Counted from the first letter of the stretch, positions 51,921-62,790 are shown. The stretch is DNA of 64,000 nucleotides from Nitzschia sp. pyKryTriq1 (GCA_956465555.1 OY101127.1:806001-870000), one strand, 5' to 3'. Notes: generated by a model not told the origin, from the letters alone. A program made the numbers and translations.

Positions 51921-52214
51921 GAAGAGTATCCCTTACCACTATTGATACACTTTCTGTCCCAACAAAGAGCATTATTCTTAAAAAATCCCAGCATATTGAA
52001 GGACCACATTTTAGACGGCATTAAGAGCTAGTTATTTCTGCGCAAACCAAAATAACTTAACCTGTGCCCGAAGAGTATCCCTTACCACTATTGATACACT
52101 TTCTGTCTCAACAAAGAGCATTATTACTAAAAAATCCCAACATATTCAAGCACCACATTTAGACGGCATCTGAGCTTTAGTTATTCCTGAGCAAAAAAAA
52201 ACTTAACCTGCGCC
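51921..52214 (+). repeat. Tandem duplication of about 148 bp
   Basis: Copy 1 at 51921-52067 and copy 2 at 52070-52214 start GAAGAGTATCCCTTACCACT and end around CTTAACCTG[TC]GCC. They differ by a few substitutions and small indels, roughly 90% identical by eye. Neither encodes a protein. Confidence 0.85.
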
Positions 52215-52722
52215 TTTCCTTTAGAGACTTTAGAGACCACACTCTAACAGAAATTCAGGCTTATGAACGAGGCGATTCAAAGCTCACTCACTTTTCAAAG
52301 TGTGCTTTTGAGGACCTGGCTCAAAACTTCATCTTTCGATTTCTTGTCATTCACAGCATTGAGGCAAAATTTTAAATTTCGAAAGGTTTCTGTCAGCAAT
52401 ATCAAGCCGATTATGAATTGAAGTTAACAATGCTTCGCGACAAACAGGTGTGGACAGTCTCAGAGACCATCGGTGAGTGAAACAATAAACGATTACAGAA
52501 CGTTACCGTTTTGTATTTATGTTTGAGCTGAAGAAGTTGCGGAGGCATCGAGAATGTTTTAGAGCATGAGCTCTTCACTAATCGTACCGGTACATTTGGT
52601 ACTTTGGTGGTGCAGCAGTCGGTAAGAGCGGGTTCAACACTTCCATTGTAAATAGTTGATCTGGAGTCATTAGCCTAGGTTTTTTAATTGCATGATCCTG
52701 GCTTAATGTTTCTAAGAAGCGG

Positions 52723-52944
52723 TTTTGAGCTCTGAGTTTGGGGCTATTTGTAGAAAGTCTGCAATGTCTTCGTTAAAGTAGTGGAGCGATTAAGGTGCCG
52801 CCGGATTGAATTGCATTATAGGCGACTGATCTGGTTGATAATGGCCGTGAGGAGAGATTTTGAGCTCTGAGTTTGAGGCTATTTGTAGAAAGTCTGCAAT
52901 GTCTTCGTTAAAGTAGTAGAGCGATTAAGGCGCAGCCCGATTGC
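52723..52944 (+). repeat. Duplicated block of about 80 bp, 135 bp apart
   Basis: TTTTGAGCTCTGAGTTTG begins at 52723 and again at 52858. The match continues through TAGAAAGTCTGCAATGTC and GAGCGATTAAGG with few differences, for about 80 bp each. Confidence 0.8.
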
Positions 52945-53147
52945 AGAATTATTACGCTGACGAAGCCTAGCGTCGAGGCTGCTCACTTACGTTGTTCCAG
53001 TTCCTGGTGAGTGATCATTCTGTAGAGCGAAGCCTTTGGAAAAGTTGTCTAATCCCATCAAGAATTGACATTAGGAAAATCGATGAAGCGATTACGGTCG
53101 CGTCAGCATGCAGGGGCAGGGTTTGACATATATATTCTTGGAGGACT

Positions 53148-53265
53148 GACGATTGCCGAAGGAACATTTGGTGGGGCAGAATGGTCGCCACAAAAGTTGG
53201 AATGGCGTACATATTCTGGGATGACTGTGACGATTCCCGAAGGAACATTTGGCGGGGCATAATGG
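53148..53265 (+). repeat. Two 37-bp direct repeats
   Basis: Copies at 53148-53184 and 53229-53265 share GACGATT[GC]CCGAAGGAACATTTGG then [TC]GGGGCA. They are 81 bp apart with three or four differences. A looser related pair follows: GAAGAAGTG[AG]T and GCGTCGCTGGGC/TTCGTCGCTGGGC at about 53500 and 53620. Confidence 0.7.
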
Positions 53266-54926
53266 GTCGAACAGATTGCGGTAGCGTCCAGTTACATCGC
53301 TGAGATCTGGTTTTCACATTGAATCATGTATATGTGGCACTAGCCCGGCTGTGGGTCCGGTCCGCCCATGACTCAAAAGTTGAGCAGTCGTATAGGGTTT
53401 ATAAGTGGTCGTTAAGTATCATCATCTGATGATTATCATCAGTTTATGTGCATTTACTGAAATATTAGCATCGCAGTTTCATCGGTCTTTTCGTAGAGTA
53501 GAAGAAGTGATGCGTCGCTGGGCCGATCTTGCAGTGGTATTAGTGATGTAGTATGTATAGTTGCTGGGATACTGCGTGGATTTTCTAGGTTAAGGCCTTC
53601 TGGTTTGTAGAACGGAAGAAGTGGTTCGTCGCTGGGCGAATATATTAATGATGTGGCAAGTAGAATTGGTGGATATTAGGTGAAGTTCCTATGCTAGGGC
53701 CCCATCGAGCCCCAGGATAGCGTTGAATGATGTATTTGTGGCGAATCAGTCCTCACAGTACAGTAGGCAATTAATAGCAGATCATCAATGATTGCTGATC
53801 TTCTCCTTGATTTTATGGACGAATCAATTCATAAAGCTCAAAGAAATTTCGTGGTTCGTCATCCTTTCATATTGATCACAGTCGGATTCGAAATTAAGAT
53901 AGAAGGCGATTTCATCTCAATTTTGTTCTGATAGATTTTTTATAAAGAGGATATTAAAACTCTTGTTACGATCTCTAATAACGCACTTTAATGATTGATG
54001 TAGGGTTATTCGTTTTTTTCCAACGTTGGTCGAAAAATTTGGAGCTTTCCAAATCTCAATCACTCAGGTTCAACGATAGCATCATTGCAAAAGGCTTCGG
54101 AGAAGGAAAATAATGTATAAAGGCTGAAGCCACAATAGAAGCGAGTAAAATATGTGCGATCCTGGGATGCAAAGAAAAAAATACATGGTCCATATTACAG
54201 TAATTGTAAGTACCCGGACTCGAAACGACCCACAGTATATGTCCAGAAAGGACTGCTAGCTTCTCTATCAACATTTCAAGCTCACCTCCATGCTTCAATC
54301 GAGCCATTCATTTGTGGATCAGAGTACGGACGTCCTGGGTTTCCGGTGAGGCGCTAGATGGACCCCGTTGAAAAGATGTTGTGACAAGCACATCCTTTGC
54401 TAAGGCTCCAAAGAAGCATCGATTCATAGTCGTAGAGGCACGGGCTTTCTAAGATGGATATGAAACAATGCTTTGTAATGACTAATGATGTCTTCGCGCG
54501 AGGAAGATTATGCTGTAGTTTGTTACGCCACTGGCGCGCGAGAATTGAGTACCCGGTATCCATTTTAAAGCTCATGGGTGCAACAGATTAATTAATGAAT
54601 AAATAGATAAATAATATTGGGAGGCAGAATCAATATAGATAAATATTTGTTCTAAATTTAAATAATCTATGGTATAGACTGAGTACTTTTTTGCTGTTTT
54701 ACTTTCTATGATGACTCGTTGCAATTCATGACATAACAATAATAACTCTACTAGAACATGTTCCTGTAGGCCTACACCACTCCATCCTTCTGCATAAGCT
54801 CCCTGGAGAATTTGGCAGAGAAAAAGTATCTTAATTAAATCTGAAGTTTTGTCTTAAGAGAATTCTGCCTACTATAAATAATATCGGGGACATCCTGCCA
54901 ATCCTGCGGATTCTGCGCCTCTGATG

Positions 54927-55125
54927 GATATTTGCAGTGCAAATCGAATCATCCAATCCCTGGGTACTAGTACCTGATCGGTACAAGAAATCGAGCTCGC
55001 ACTCTTGTACTTTCCATACAGTACCTGTGGTGCTACTCGAATTTACACGATATCCCTCGAGAATTCCAAAGGTGGTATCGGTGGAAAGTACAAGGATTTC
55101 TTGTACTTTTACCTAAAAAGCTCGT
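54927..55125 (+). repeat. Dispersed repeat B, copy 2
   Basis: A direct copy of 13121-13320, about 90% identical by eye. Immediately after it the GTACTTTCC/GGAAAGTAC-type motif recurs once more at about 55140-55155. The DNA before it, at about 54721-54750, has a CATGACATAACAATAATAAC like the satellite tail. Confidence 0.85.
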
Positions 55126-55683
55126 GAAACAAGGACTTTTCTTGTACTTTCCACGAATATTTACCTGTATCTTTTCATGGTATGTGTCAAAAAAGCTTCC
55201 GCGCGTCAAACGCGCGTGCGTGCAGTACATACAGACTATGTACAGACTACTTTTAATGTGTTATTACGTGGTTTTACGATACTACTACTGCAACGTTGGG
55301 TGGGAGGTTTAGCGCTATTACTGTACCGTTCATTGGTGATTTAGCGCTAATACTGTACCACCCTTGGTGACACGCCTTCGCTCCTCGTGGAAGCAGCGCT
55401 CCTCGGCTCTCCCCTTAGGCCCAAAAGTCTACGCCTTCATACAATTTTACTACGACCGTGGAAAACACTGTACAACTACCGGTACCGGTATGCATACAGT
55501 ACTTGTACCACACCGCTTTGGTGGAAAAACACAAAACGCATTTCTTACACCGAGATCCGAGATCCGAGATCCAAAATAACCAATTGCTCTCCGTCTTGAC
55601 TCTACTTCTACCTTTATACTGCGAATCGTGATTTAGGAAGAGCTGACACCTCGCAGGTCCGGAAAACACACCGGTGGGACACC

Positions 55684-56547
55684 ATGAAGCTTTTGACGGG
55701 ATTTCTAATTGTTGCGAACTGTTTGGCATTCCAGCTTCTGGGTAGGGGTTCGCCTATTCAGCATACAGCAGTCCATGACGCACTTCGAAACCCGTTTGAA
55801 GCACCAACTGAGGATAAGAATGACGCCGAATTTCTAAGAGGAAAGCTTGCGATTCTCCACGGAGTTATCAAGGAACTCGGTGAACACGAACTCGCGCACA
55901 AGGAGAGAATAGTTGCTATGCAAAGTGAACATGCCAAAACTGTTGCTGATTTGGAAGAGCAACAACAAAACAACGAGGGCGTTGGAGAGTCAAGGATCGA
56001 ACTTCTGGAACTAATATCTCGCCTTCAGAAACTACAGGAAGCGGCGTCCGCAAAAGTTGAAACTATGACATCACAATTAGGAGAAAAAGACAAGGAAGTG
56101 CAGTTCATTCAAAATCAGCTTGACCAAAAAGAAGGAGAACTTGAAGCCATGAAGAATGCCAACCTGGTCTGCGAACAGCAACTTTCGACAATGAAACGGC
56201 TTCATCGAGAAAATGAAGAATTGGAGACCCATAAATATCTCTCCCTGGAGACTAAACATCTTCGTGAGCTGGAGGAAGTTGATGCTCGGATCCAACGAAT
56301 GGAAAAAATAGTAACTGACCAAAGAAAAGAGATGGCTAGTCTGAAAGATAAGATAAAAGAGGACGAGGCCAGATGTACAGAACGCGTGGAAATCGCTACA
56401 GCAGCAGTAGAAGCTGCCGAGAAAAGGGCCAACAACAAAGTTCAGGACTCAGAACGTCAGCGAAAACGATCCCAAGTGCAAATGCAACTACAAAGGCTCG
56501 TATTACAGGGGTTGCTCGCACAACTGAAGGATAATTCGTCTTCCTGA
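55684..56547 (+). CDS. Coiled-coil protein with signal peptide, likely secretory or plastid
   Basis: A 287-residue single-exon protein. It starts MKLLTGFLIVANCLAFQLLG, a signal peptide with a CLAF-type cleavage site followed by a basic segment, so plastid import is possible. From about residue 50 to 265 it is almost entirely coiled coil: ELISRLQKLQEAASAKVETM, EVQFIQNQLDQKEGELEAMK and ELEEVDARIQRMEKIVTDQR. It ends with a short helix (MQLQRLVLQGLLAQLKD). No enzymatic domain is present. The family is not recognised; a structural or tethering role is the most that can be said. It is tail-to-tail with ALG5, 42 bp apart. Confidence 0.7.
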   Translation: MKLLTGFLIVANCLAFQLLGRGSPIQHTAVHDALRNPFEAPTEDKNDAEFLRGKLAILHGVIKELGEHELAHKERIVAMQSEHAKTVADLEEQQQNNEGVGESRIELLELISRLQKLQEAASAKVETMTSQLGEKDKEVQFIQNQLDQKEGELEAMKNANLVCEQQLSTMKRLHRENEELETHKYLSLETKHLRELEEVDARIQRMEKIVTDQRKEMASLKDKIKEDEARCTERVEIATAAVEAAEKRANNKVQDSERQRKRSQVQMQLQRLVLQGLLAQLKDNSSS

Positions 56548-56589
56548 TATACAATGCATTCTCCCCATCCATCTCTTTCAGGATATCAT

Positions 56590-57661
56590 TCAATTTCGTG
56601 TGACCTTCCATAACCCGATAGAGTAGCAAAAGCGCACGCAGACCATGTCGCGCAGCATTGCGAGGCTTACAATTGCAAGGGCCAGTTTAGATGTGTTGAG
56701 TTTAGAACCATCGATCTCATGCCATGGCACATCGACCTCGGCAATTTTGATTCCCTCGATATCTGAAATGAGAACCAGCTAGCAACGTACCAAGTTAGGA
56801 ATTGTAGGAACGCTAAGTATCAACATGCATCAGTCTCACCTCAATGTCGAAAGCCCATCTGTGAAGATGTAGCGTTCGAAAGGCAAGTATCGCAGATGAT
56901 TTTGTAAAAAGCTTAAAGCCGCACTGCGTATCTTGGATCCGAGAAGAAACAAACAAGCTCACAAAGAAATGAAAAGCGTGCATCAAAAACGATCGCATAA
57001 AAGATCGTTGTTTTGCTGCATCCTTTTGCAAGTAAGCCCTACTGCCAAAAATAGCTATCATGTCTCCCTTGGGGTCACCATTTGTAGGTAAAAGTGACCC
57101 CAATTCTTCAACCATCCGATGTAAGCCGGGTCCAAACTCTGTTGCCCCATCAGCATCCGCCATTAACCGAAACAAACCAGCAGCCCTATTCATACCGGTT
57201 TTCACCGCGGCTCCTTTTCCGCTGTTTTCCTTGAGAGAGACCAAATACCACTGGTCCTTAGAATTTAGTGCGCGGAACGTGGATTTGACGACGCCACTTG
57301 TATCATCCTTTGACCCGTCGTTCACTACGATCCATTGTACACCCTCGGCGTCCTGAGGATATACACGCTTCGAACATAGTTGCAGCTTCTTCAATGTTGC
57401 CCGACCCGTCGGAGAATTCAGGAAATCGTGAGCATCATGGAGCATGGCTGGTATTCTCTTCTCTTCGTCATAGGCGGGGATGATGATTGACAGTAAAGGC
57501 TGGACATCATTGCTTTGCACTTCGCTTAATGTACTCTCATCCCATTCTAATTCATTGGCAACGGCTGCCAACACAGCGGGTGAGAGCAGCCAAGTTATGC
57601 CTAAAGTGAGCAATGCGCCAAAAACTGGCACAACTAGTAGGGGCTCGAAGCAAGTTGACAT
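56590..57661 (-). CDS. ALG5: Dolichyl-phosphate beta-glucosyltransferase (ALG5)
   Basis: A 336-residue protein in two exons: 57661-56840 and 56778-56590, with a 61-nt intron (donor GTGAGA, acceptor TTGCTAG). I chose this acceptor because it restores [19 protein letters not shown], the same length as the human FDVELLYIAQFFKIPIAEI segment. A type II anchor ([20 protein letters not shown]) leads the GT2 domain: [52 protein letters not shown] (the DxD motif), TQCGFKLF and [10 protein letters not shown]. It transfers glucose from UDP-Glc to dolichyl phosphate at the ER membrane, supplying Dol-P-Glc for N-glycan precursor glucosylation. The fit is strong. Confidence 0.93.
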
Positions 57662-58333
57662 CGTGGTGCAGCCCGGAGAAAAGAATGGCGCATTCGTTTT
57701 ATGTTTATACCTTCACCTAATAAAATGGGGGATGGGGGGGGTTTACGCAGGCGTGTAGTTCAGTTACATAGAGTACTGGTACTGTACGATACGAACGTAA
57801 TAGACTATAATACTTTAGGCACTGCGTACGGTACCTGGTACCGGTACATTACCGCTAGTTCCTGTAGTGATTGATTGAAGAGGTACCGGTACGTACCGGT
57901 ACAGTATTTTTTGCCTGATGATGCGAGACACAAGCGAAAAAACAAGACGACTTCCGTGACTCTACTACATAGAGATTGGAGACACGATCAGCAATCAGGT
58001 AGCATAACCACAATACTTTACAACAGTGTAGACTACCCGATCCTCGTACGGTACAAGTAGCTTTCTCTACTACTACTAGTGGTAAAGAGTTCAGGGGTGT
58101 AAAAGACTAATACCGGCTCCACGTCTACTGCCACCGGGACTCCTCTCTATGGTGTCTATACTTTCTTTGAGGAGGTTCGAGGTATGAATTCATGTGTGTA
58201 ACGCTCATGGCATTGCTTCGTACGAATATAACGCTCCAGGTGCTATTCTCTAGCTAGAGTAGAGGGAGGTAGAGGCTACTAGTAGGGAGGCAAAGTTGTA
58301 CCATGTAAATAGTACCCATGCAGGCGAAATTTG
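57662..58333. other. Intergenic spacer with TACCGGTA runs
   Basis: No gene is supported. TACCGGTA occurs at about 57838 and twice in 57881-57902. Also CTACTACTAG at about 58070 and CTACTAGTAG-like sequence at about 58277. Confidence 0.5.
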
Positions 58334-59492
58334 CTAATTCGCCCAGGAAGAACCATACATCTGGGTTTCGCTCATTCCGTGGAGGTCCCTCTTGGGGGGC
58401 ACACGGCCGTCATACGTAAACTCCCCACCCTCGCGATCGCGGAAATTCACCGGGTCGCCTTTGATGTCGGAGATACCAACCATCGCTGGACCTAAACCAG
58501 TAGAAACTTCCATCAGTACCTTTGGATCCTTGAAATGAGTGGTTGCTTGGACAATGGCGCGTGCTCTTGCTTCGGGATTTTGAGACTTAAAGATGCCCGA
58601 TCCGACAAAAACCCCGTCAACGCCGAGCTGCATCATAAGAGCCGCATCAGCAGGAGTTGCTACCCCGCCAGCCGCGAAGTTCACGACGGGGAGCTTACCT
58701 GTTTCTGCGATCTGCTTAACGAGTTCGTAAGGTGCCCGCAACTCCTTGGCCGCTACAAATAGCTCGTCCTTGCTCAAAGATTGCAATCGTCGAATGTCGC
58801 CTTGGACTTGTCGTGCGTGGCGCACAGCTTCAACCACATTGCCGGTCCCTGCTTCACCTTTAGTCCGAAGCATAGACGCCCCTTCCGCAATTCGACGGAG
58901 CGCCTCTCCTAGGTTCCGACAACCACAGACGAATGGGACTCCAAACTGAGTTTTGTCAATGTGATGAACATCATCAGCCATGGTCAGCACTTCGCTTTCG
59001 TCGATGTAGTCAACTTCGCACGCTTCAAGGATTTGGGCCTCAACGAAGTGCCCAATCCTGGCTTTCGCCATTACTGGGATGGTGACGGCGTTCTTGATTT
59101 CCTTGATCAAGGCTGGATCGGACATGCGAGCCACGCCACCATCCCTGCGAATGTCAGCGGGAATGCGCTCGAGCGCCATCACAGCAACAGCGCCGGCAGC
59201 TTCTGCAATTTTGGCCTGCTCAACGTTCATAACGTCCATCTAATGATCAAGAAGGCAAGTGTGAGCATTCGGCAACACGTTGACCGGTGAGGCACCTGGG
59301 GATAGGTGTCAGGTGTTTTTCCTCGAACGATGGCCATACAGTTGTTTGACCAACACTCCCCAAGCTCTGTGAGACAACAAAACTTACGATGACTCCGCCT
59401 TTCAACATCTGGGCTAGGCCTTGCTTCACAGTGCTCGTTCCTACACGAGCGCTTCCATTTCCGTTCCCGTTGTTTCCGTTGTTACCAGCCAT
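58334..59492 (-). CDS. PDX1: Pyridoxal 5-phosphate synthase, PDX1 (SNZ) subunit
   Basis: A 336-residue protein in two exons (59492-59388 and 59239-58334; 148-nt intron, GTAAGT to CATTAG) joined as [21 protein letters not shown]. The key residues are visible: the Asp of VIMDV, the swinging Lys of [14 protein letters not shown] and the second Lys of [13 protein letters not shown]. The end carries the C-terminal [10 protein letters not shown]. It makes PLP (vitamin B6) from ribose 5-phosphate, glyceraldehyde 3-phosphate and ammonia, with PDX2 as the glutaminase. The Asn/Gly-rich N-terminus ([13 protein letters not shown]) has no targeting signal, so cytosolic. Length is usual for the family with a longer C-terminal tail. 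The PDX2 partner is not in the window. Confidence 0.97.
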
Positions 59493-60391
59493 CTTGAGGT
59501 TTAGCTTTTAATATCGAGTTTCTGGAGGGAATGAGTAAAGATGGAGATGGGGTTTTTGGTTGGTGGTCGTTGGTCGTCAGAGCGCACGTTTCTCGCGAAT
59601 GAAGAAGAATGAATCATCGTGACCGATCATCACAAAATATCCAAATTGAAATCATCGACCGTACAGCGGTACCGGTTGTACTGGTACCGGCACAGTACCG
59701 GTACTGCACCGGTGCTACCCGTCTACTGTACCCAGGCACGAGTATCACACGTACCGTACCAGGTATACAAGCGAAGCGTTGTTTATTTGCAGTTTGCACC
59801 AGGTACGTATGAAGTACCGACCGACCATAACGAATATGCAAGATGTCGTTTCTACAGTTTGCGCGGTACTGGTACCAGATACTGTGACGCTCGGTAGTCA
59901 CTACACGGACGCATCTCAATCCAAGACGTCATCATTCATTCTAAAATAATGTACCACCGGTGAGTACGAGTATTCTGCACCACCACGCGCGTGAAAAGAA
60001 AGAACCGATGACTCACCGAAGGGAGAATGAAGTGCAGAGAAGTGCGGGTTTGGGACATTTTAATTCTAATAAAAAAAAGGAAGAAAACGGTGAAAACAGA
60101 AAATTTTCATCCTTGATTGAACGGCATGCAAGACCGACGAGAGCGAGTGATCAGTGATCTCCCCTCGCAGGCGCGCCGATCCGAGACGTCTCGCTCGTGC
60201 GTCATTACATCGTATTATCGAAAAATTATTTGATGCCAAGCAAGCGGAAGAAAACGACGACGACCGCCACTCCTTTGGCTATCAGTGTGTGTCAACAACA
60301 ACCATCTTAAAATCACAAGACTGCTCAACAAGGGTGTGTTGTTTGTCAATTTTTTCATACTGTACCGGTAGCAGCTTCGAGAATCCATCAC
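59493..60391. other. Divergent upstream region of PDX1 and AsnRS
   Basis: No gene. A dense GTACCGGTAC-type block lies at about 59664-59770 (TACCGGTA at about 59696) and another TACCGGTA at about 60362, just before the AsnRS start. Confidence 0.5.
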
Positions 60392-62088
60392 ATGGCGCGG
60401 GTTCCGGGTCTATTGTTGCCATTCGCCGCTTTGATGTGGCGCTCTTGCCTCAAAATGAATGGCTGCGCTGCTGCATTCTCATCATCCAGGCTCCAGTATC
60501 GTCGACTCCAAAAGTCGGCTCCAATGCATATGATGAGTGCTACTTTTTCTTCGGCCAGCAATGGCGTCGTTCGACGAGTAAAGGCAGCCGAGGCCACTGA
60601 ACCAAGCGACGGACCAGTAACCGTAAAAGGATGGGTGAGAACAGTGCGAAAGCAGAAAACGCTAGCATTTGTGGAGGTCAATGATGGATCGAATCTAAGT
60701 GGAATTCAATGTGTGGCTTCTTTTGATGTTATCGACGATGCCACAAAAAAAGGTATGTTTGTCGATTGGTATTACCTTGGCGCTCGAGGTTGTTTACCTC
60801 ACTCTGCATCGCCCTCTTTCAACGATAAGAGCTTGAAAAGTTGTCGACTGGCTGTTCCGTTGTTGTGGAGGGGACGCTTGTTGCATCTCAGGGTGGAAAA
60901 CAGGCAGTCGAGGTTGCCGCTACTAGGCTCAAGGTCGTGGGAAGTTGTCCAGGGGATACCTATCCGCTGGCAAAGAAAAGACATTCCCTTGAGTTTCTAC
61001 GCACAATTGCTCATCTCCGTCCTCGCACCAACACTATTGCGGCGGTGGCACGCGTCCGGTCTCACTTGGCTGGTGCAATCCATTCTTTTTTCCAGAAATC
61101 TGGCTTCGTATACGTACAGACTCCGCTTATAACTGCCAGCGACTGTGAAGGTGCGGGTGAGCTTTTCCGAGTGACAACACTTGATCTTGACAACGTCTCT
61201 TCTCTGCCGCTGGAGAAAAACGAAGAAGGGAAGGATTCGGCCGATAGAGTTGACTACAGCCAGGATTTTTTTGGAAAGCCTGCTTATTTGACAGTGAGCG
61301 GGCAGCTGGGTGGCGAAACTTACGCGTCCGCACTTGGTGATATCTACACATTTGGTCCAACATTCCGAGCAGAAAACTCTCAGACAACTCGTCATCTTGC
61401 TGAATTTCATATGGTTGAGCCAGAAATGGCATTTGCTGACTTGACTGAGGCCATGGAAAATGCGGAGAGCATGCTGAAGTATGTCGTATCACACGTGTTG
61501 GAAAACTGCAAAGAAGATTTGACGTTCTTTGCAAACTTTTACGACAAGAAGCTATTTAAGAGGCTCGAAAAACTCGTTTCAAAACCCTTTGCCCGCGTCT
61601 CGTACCGCGACGCTATTGCCTTTCTTCAGGCAGAAATCGCATTAGATCCATCGAAGTGGCAGTACCCAGAAGTGGAATTTGGTACAGATCTTGCGACAGA
61701 ACATGAAAGATGGCTCGCGGAGACGAAATTTGAGAGTGCAGTTTTCGTTTATAATTATCCCAAGAAGATCAAGGCGTTTTATATGCGTGACAACGATGAT
61801 GACGGTGGGGAGACGGTCAATGCGATGGACCTGCTCGTTCCTGGGGTTGGTGAGCTCGTTGGAGGTAGTCAGCGTGAAGAACGTCTCGATGTCCTTTTGG
61901 AAAAAATGAAGGAATCTAATTTGGATCCCGATGATTACTGGTGGTACCTTGATTTGCGACGCTTCGGATCGGTCCCCCATGCGGGATACGGACTTGGCTT
62001 TGAAAGGTTGGTGACGTATATCTGCGGAATCGAAAACATTCGCGAAGCCATCGCATACCCTAGGTATCCCGGACATGCTGAATTCTAG
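60392..62088 (+). CDS. Asparaginyl-tRNA synthetase, organellar
   Basis: A 539-residue class II synthetase in two exons (60392-60752 and 60830-62088; 77-nt intron, GTATGT to CGATAAG). The OB-fold anticodon-binding part is [20 protein letters not shown]. Motif 2 is [20 protein letters not shown] with EPEMAF. Motif 3 is [20 protein letters not shown] with the final [10 protein letters not shown]. The AsnRS-type acceptor helps to separate it from AspRS. It charges tRNA-Asn. The N-terminus ([20 protein letters not shown], then CAAAFSSSR) could be a signal peptide plus ASAF-like plastid motif, while downstream Met starts (such as [16 protein letters not shown]) would make a mitochondrial form. Dual plastid and mitochondrial targeting is inferred. 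Confidence 0.93.
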
Positions 62089-62342
62089 ACAGACTCCTCA
62101 ACGAATTTCTTTACAGCAGGAGAAAATCGTGTTGTGCTGGGCGTGCCTAAAGATTAGTCTTAACTTGCACGAGTATTATAGGTATCCACCCTCAATTTGA
62201 ACTGCTTTGGTTTCTGACCCAACTAGTCTAGAGTACTTCGCAGTAGAATCCGGACTGTTTTTTTAATCGGGATTCACTGGAGATTCCGTCGGCTGACATC
62301 AGTCCCACCAGGCGCCGAAGATGTTAATCCCAGAGACGAAGA

Positions 62343-62790
62343 TTGATCGAGCCAGGATCGAGCCCTTGCCACTATCCAACGCGTTCGGGATCTGAACGTG
62401 AGGAAGGATCTGACACGCCTTGGGGTTCTATCATGGGGGGTTTGCTACAATCGTTTGTTGATGCAACGCCGTCACGGCAAGGGCAGACATATCTAATGTC
62501 CGTTTACGACGACATTCACCACACTTCGGACTTGGTTGGGGAGGCTCTATACTACAGCAAATTCTCCCTCTCAGATCGCACGTTACAAGACCTATGCTGG
62601 TGTGAGGAGTTCCTCAGGGCCGATCCAGGCCACACGAGCTTTCGATAAGTGGAACCTCGGGACGGCGGCTCTGCTATGCTCCTGATGTACCATATAGCGA
62701 GTCTCCTCATGCAAGACCAAGACTCTACTATCTTGAGGGATCTTGGGCAAGACCAAGACTCCCTCTTCTCATCTTTCACTAGAGGCTGAT
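62343..62790 (+). mobile_element. Possible fossil reverse-transcriptase fragment
   Basis: A plus-strand frame reads FSLSDRTLQDLCWCEEFLRA, like the thumb/RNase-H-linker part (LS-x-DL-WW-x-FL) of DIRS-like and related retroelement reverse transcriptases. The rest is too short to classify. It is a broken fossil. The family call is tentative. Confidence 0.35.

Larger units (their letters stand above)
51059..55683. other. Gene-poor, AT-rich region with duplications
   Basis: 4.6 kb with no convincing gene. By hand count 51601-51900 is about 31% G+C and 54601-54720 about 25%, against roughly half in the gene-rich parts. It contains a copy each of dispersed repeats A and B, three local duplications (51921-52214, 52723-52944, 53148-53265) and TACCGGTA at about 51413, 51648, 52584 and 55478. 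The whole resembles decayed duplicated DNA, a repeat nest or possibly a centromere-like island. Confidence 0.7.

Noticed and set aside
52600-52660. Possible tRNA TPsiC arm (GGTTCAA)
   Set aside because: No acceptor, D or anticodon stem can be formed at the correct distances.
53400-54010. Possible C/D-box snoRNA cluster in the gene desert
   Set aside because: TGATGA- and CTGA-like words occur, but not in consistent pairs with closing stems.
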